Shown: piece by piece, positions 4,840-5,841 of the stretch
Layout: the number at the start of each line of letters is the position of its first letter
Numbering within the stretch: position 1 is the first letter of the stretch
Source: Candidatus Hermodarchaeota archaeon
Lineage (GTDB): Archaea; Asgardarchaeota; Hermodarchaeia; Hermodarchaeales; Hermodarchaeaceae
Length of the DNA stretch: 5,841 nucleotides
Direction: 5' to 3'
Assembly (NCBI GenBank): GCA_016840185.1
Contig: JAEOSV010000264.1
Span: 1 to 5,841 of the forward strand
Made by a program: the position numbers and the translations under genes
The notes under the pieces: generated by a model
Database searches by the model: none
What the model was told of the DNA's origin: nothing
The model's input: the letters and a program-made list of their open reading frames with translations, nothing else

Positions 4840-5595
4840 ATGTCACGTATCTGTCCTAATTGTGGGCAATCAGTGAAGGATTCGGCGAAGTTTTGTAAGT
4901 ATTGTGGGTCGAAGCTTGGTGCGCCTGTTTCGACGCCTGTGTCACGTCCTGTAACAACTGGGCGTGCGGCTCCAGCCGCAACGTCGAATCGAGCACCGGT
5001 AACAGAAGTGCCTGCTGAAGTATTAGCCCAACTAAAAGTCCGGTCACAACTAATGGAAATCGAAGAAGAAGACGCTGAGCTTCTCAGCGAGTTAGAGCAC
5101 TTGGAAAAAGAGTTAGAGCAGGGTGATCGGTCAATTGCAGAGCTGGAAAAGGAAATCAAGCCGTTGCAGAAGAAGATTAAGGCGTTGAAAACGAAGGAAA
5201 AGAAGCTGAAGTCTAAGGTTAAAGAGTTTGACTTTGAAAAGGCGGGAAAGGAACGGCAACGCTTGAAAGAAAGGACAGAGAAGCTTGAAGAGCTGAAAGA
5301 GAGTGGAAAAGTCCGTGAAAGTGTCTATATTCGTCTTCAAGATGAATATGAACAGGGAATGAGCGAGTCAGACGCCCAGTATCAGGAGCAAGTGGTTTTA
5401 GCTCGTGAATGGTTGGCGTTACTCAAAGCGCAGTATAAAGCAGTGCGAGATGAGCTTTCATTGTTGGATGCGCGCCATTCCGTGGGTGAAGTGAAAGACG
5501 TTGACTACAAATCAAGAAAACAATCCCTAGAAAAACGTTCCAAAACACTCGGTCATCAGGTGGAGATCTTCGAAGCCGTACTTCGTGACTTTTAA
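4840..5595 (+). CDS. Zinc-ribbon protein with long coiled coil
   Basis: This 251-residue soluble protein starts with a zinc ribbon. Cys5-Pro-Asn-Cys8 and Cys19-Lys-Tyr-Cys22 form a CxxC-x10-CxxC site (zinc_ribbon_2 type, PF13240), probably binding one zinc ion. A flexible Pro/Thr/Ala linker follows (about 27-58), then a highly charged coiled coil (about 66-150) and a further helical part to the C-terminus. The helical part holds two related units, GKVRESVY (156-163) and GEVKDVDY (216-223), spaced 60 residues apart. Each is followed by a charged helix, as in the short LxxLxxxGxIxxxxYxxL helical hairpins common in archaeal proteins. There is no signal peptide or membrane segment. It is divergent from the slipin gene and shares its promoter region, so a role with that membrane scaffold is possible but unproven. 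The exact function is unknown; the zinc ribbon could bind protein or nucleic acid. Confidence 0.85.
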   Translation: MSRICPNCGQSVKDSAKFCKYCGSKLGAPVSTPVSRPVTTGRAAPAATSNRAPVTEVPAEVLAQLKVRSQLMEIEEEDAELLSELEHLEKELEQGDRSIAELEKEIKPLQKKIKALKTKEKKLKSKVKEFDFEKAGKERQRLKERTEKLEELKESGKVRESVYIRLQDEYEQGMSESDAQYQEQVVLAREWLALLKAQYKAVRDELSLLDARHSVGEVKDVDYKSRKQSLEKRSKTLGHQVEIFEAVLRDF

Positions 5596-5641
5596 TCGGT
5601 TGCAGCCTCATCATTGGAAAATTGCACCCGAACACAAAACA

Positions 5642-5649
5642 TTTTATAC
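5642..5649 (+). promoter_or_regulatory. TATA box for the gene at the window's right end
   Basis: TTTTATAC is close to the archaeal TATA consensus and lies about 45 bases before the ATG at 5690. A start site near 5669-5673 would leave a leader of about 20 bases containing the strong ribosome-binding site. This is the most canonical promoter in the window. Confidence 0.6.
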
Positions 5650-5675
5650 GCTAGTGTAATTCTGAACCTCTCACC

Positions 5676-5681
5676 GGAGGT
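5676..5681 (+). promoter_or_regulatory. Strong ribosome-binding site for the last gene
   Basis: GGAGGT is followed by eight bases and then the ATG at 5690. It is the best Shine-Dalgarno match in the window and shows that a real gene begins here although only its first 50 codons are included. Confidence 0.75.
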
Positions 5682-5689
5682 CATTTCGG

Positions 5690-5841
5690 ATGAACCGACG
5701 AGTCATTGCCATTGCAATCTTATGTGTAGGATTAGCTGCGCTTGCCTTTGGAATATCACTAGGGCAACATGAGGTAGTTCGCTCTTGGCTCCAAGTCTTT
5801 TCTGACATTTATACACCTTACTTCCCACAACCTATACCACC
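5690..5841 (+). CDS. Partial exported or membrane-anchored protein, N-terminus only
   Basis: The first 50 codons of a gene that continues beyond the window. The start MNRR is followed by a hydrophobic stretch at about 5-25 (VIAIAILCVGLAALAFGISLG), a typical Sec signal peptide or signal anchor. A segment likely outside the cell follows (QHEVVRSWLQVFSDIYTPYF), then a proline-rich run (PQPIPP). Cys12 sits inside the hydrophobic core and does not form a convincing lipobox. The visible part is too short to name a family. The promoter and ribosome-binding site are excellent, so the start is secure. It follows the zinc-ribbon gene by 94 bases as a separate transcription unit. Confidence 0.75.
   Translation, partial: MNRRVIAIAILCVGLAALAFGISLGQHEVVRSWLQVFSDIYTPYFPQPIP

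Larger units (their letters stand above)
4254..4920. other. Block of strong plus-strand G excess across the divergent gene pair
   Basis: By hand count, positions 4321-4920 contain roughly 198 G and 101 C on the plus strand, while 4141-4260 has slightly more C than G. The block covers the 5' half of the slipin gene, the divergent promoter and the start of the zinc-ribbon gene. In the slipin it appears as C-ending codons; in the opening of the zinc-ribbon gene it appears as G- and T-ending codons. The left edge near 4253 is sharp. The right edge is blurred by lysine-rich coding sequence. Confidence 0.6.

Noticed and set aside
4704..5159. Upstream extension of the slipin frame by 152 codons
   Set aside because: It lies antisense to the zinc-ribbon gene, is serine-rich low-complexity peptide, and would bury the membrane segment in the middle. 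The slipin begins naturally at 4703.
5540..5616. Possible C/D box guide RNA on the minus strand (ATGATGA near 5609 with CTGA-like motifs further on)
   Set aside because: No internal D' box at a suitable distance and no terminal stem. The downstream motifs fall inside the zinc-ribbon coding sequence, so chance matches are likely.
1..5841. CRISPR array, insertion sequence, tRNA, rRNA or toxin-antitoxin pair
   Set aside because: No regularly spaced repeats, transposase, terminal repeats, cloverleaf sequence or typical paired small genes were seen on either strand. The only tandem repeat is protein-coding.

Overview
The window looks archaeal. The clearest marker is a complete tRNA-splicing endonuclease (EndA) of the archaeal homotetramer type, with its Tyr-His-Lys triad intact. 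Most genes have an archaeal promoter layout: an AT-rich TATA-like box about 25-45 bases before the start, and in several cases a GGAGG or GGTGA ribosome-binding site. The base composition is moderate, and both GTG and ATG starts occur. An uncultivated lineage such as an Asgard (Thorarchaeota-like) archaeon would fit, but that placement is a guess; the sequence does not prove it.

Layout. Positions 71-3725 hold four plus-strand genes: a DUF47/PhoU-like protein (71-724), endA (783-1343), a small protein of unknown function (1424-1735), and a long membrane-anchored exported beta-propeller protein (1845-3725). Each has its own candidate TATA box, so this looks like a row of single-gene units rather than one operon. 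The gap 1736-1844 carries two hairpins, a TATA box and a ribosome-binding site. The beta-propeller gene converges on a minus-strand slipin (SPFH/stomatin) gene (3813-4703). The 87-base gap between their stop codons holds a strong hairpin, and a second hairpin covers the slipin stop codon. The slipin diverges from a zinc-ribbon plus coiled-coil protein (4840-5595). The divergent gap has two TATA-like boxes set as mirror images. A last plus-strand gene begins at 5690 with a textbook promoter and ribosome-binding site, and it runs off the window after about 50 codons of an exported protein.

How the genes may work together. DUF47 (phosphate-transporter regulation in relatives) and EndA (RNA processing) are housekeeping genes with no evident link. 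The slipin (membrane scaffold), the divergent zinc-ribbon/coiled-coil protein and the two exported proteins could form a cell-envelope neighbourhood, but only position supports this.

Most unusual signals. The slipin gene has a sharp codon-usage break near codon 150: about 62% C-ending codons before it and about 19% after. The step coincides with the edge of a roughly 600-base block in which G outnumbers C about 2:1 on the plus strand, crossing the divergent promoter. No defence system, mobile element, CRISPR array, tRNA or rRNA is visible.
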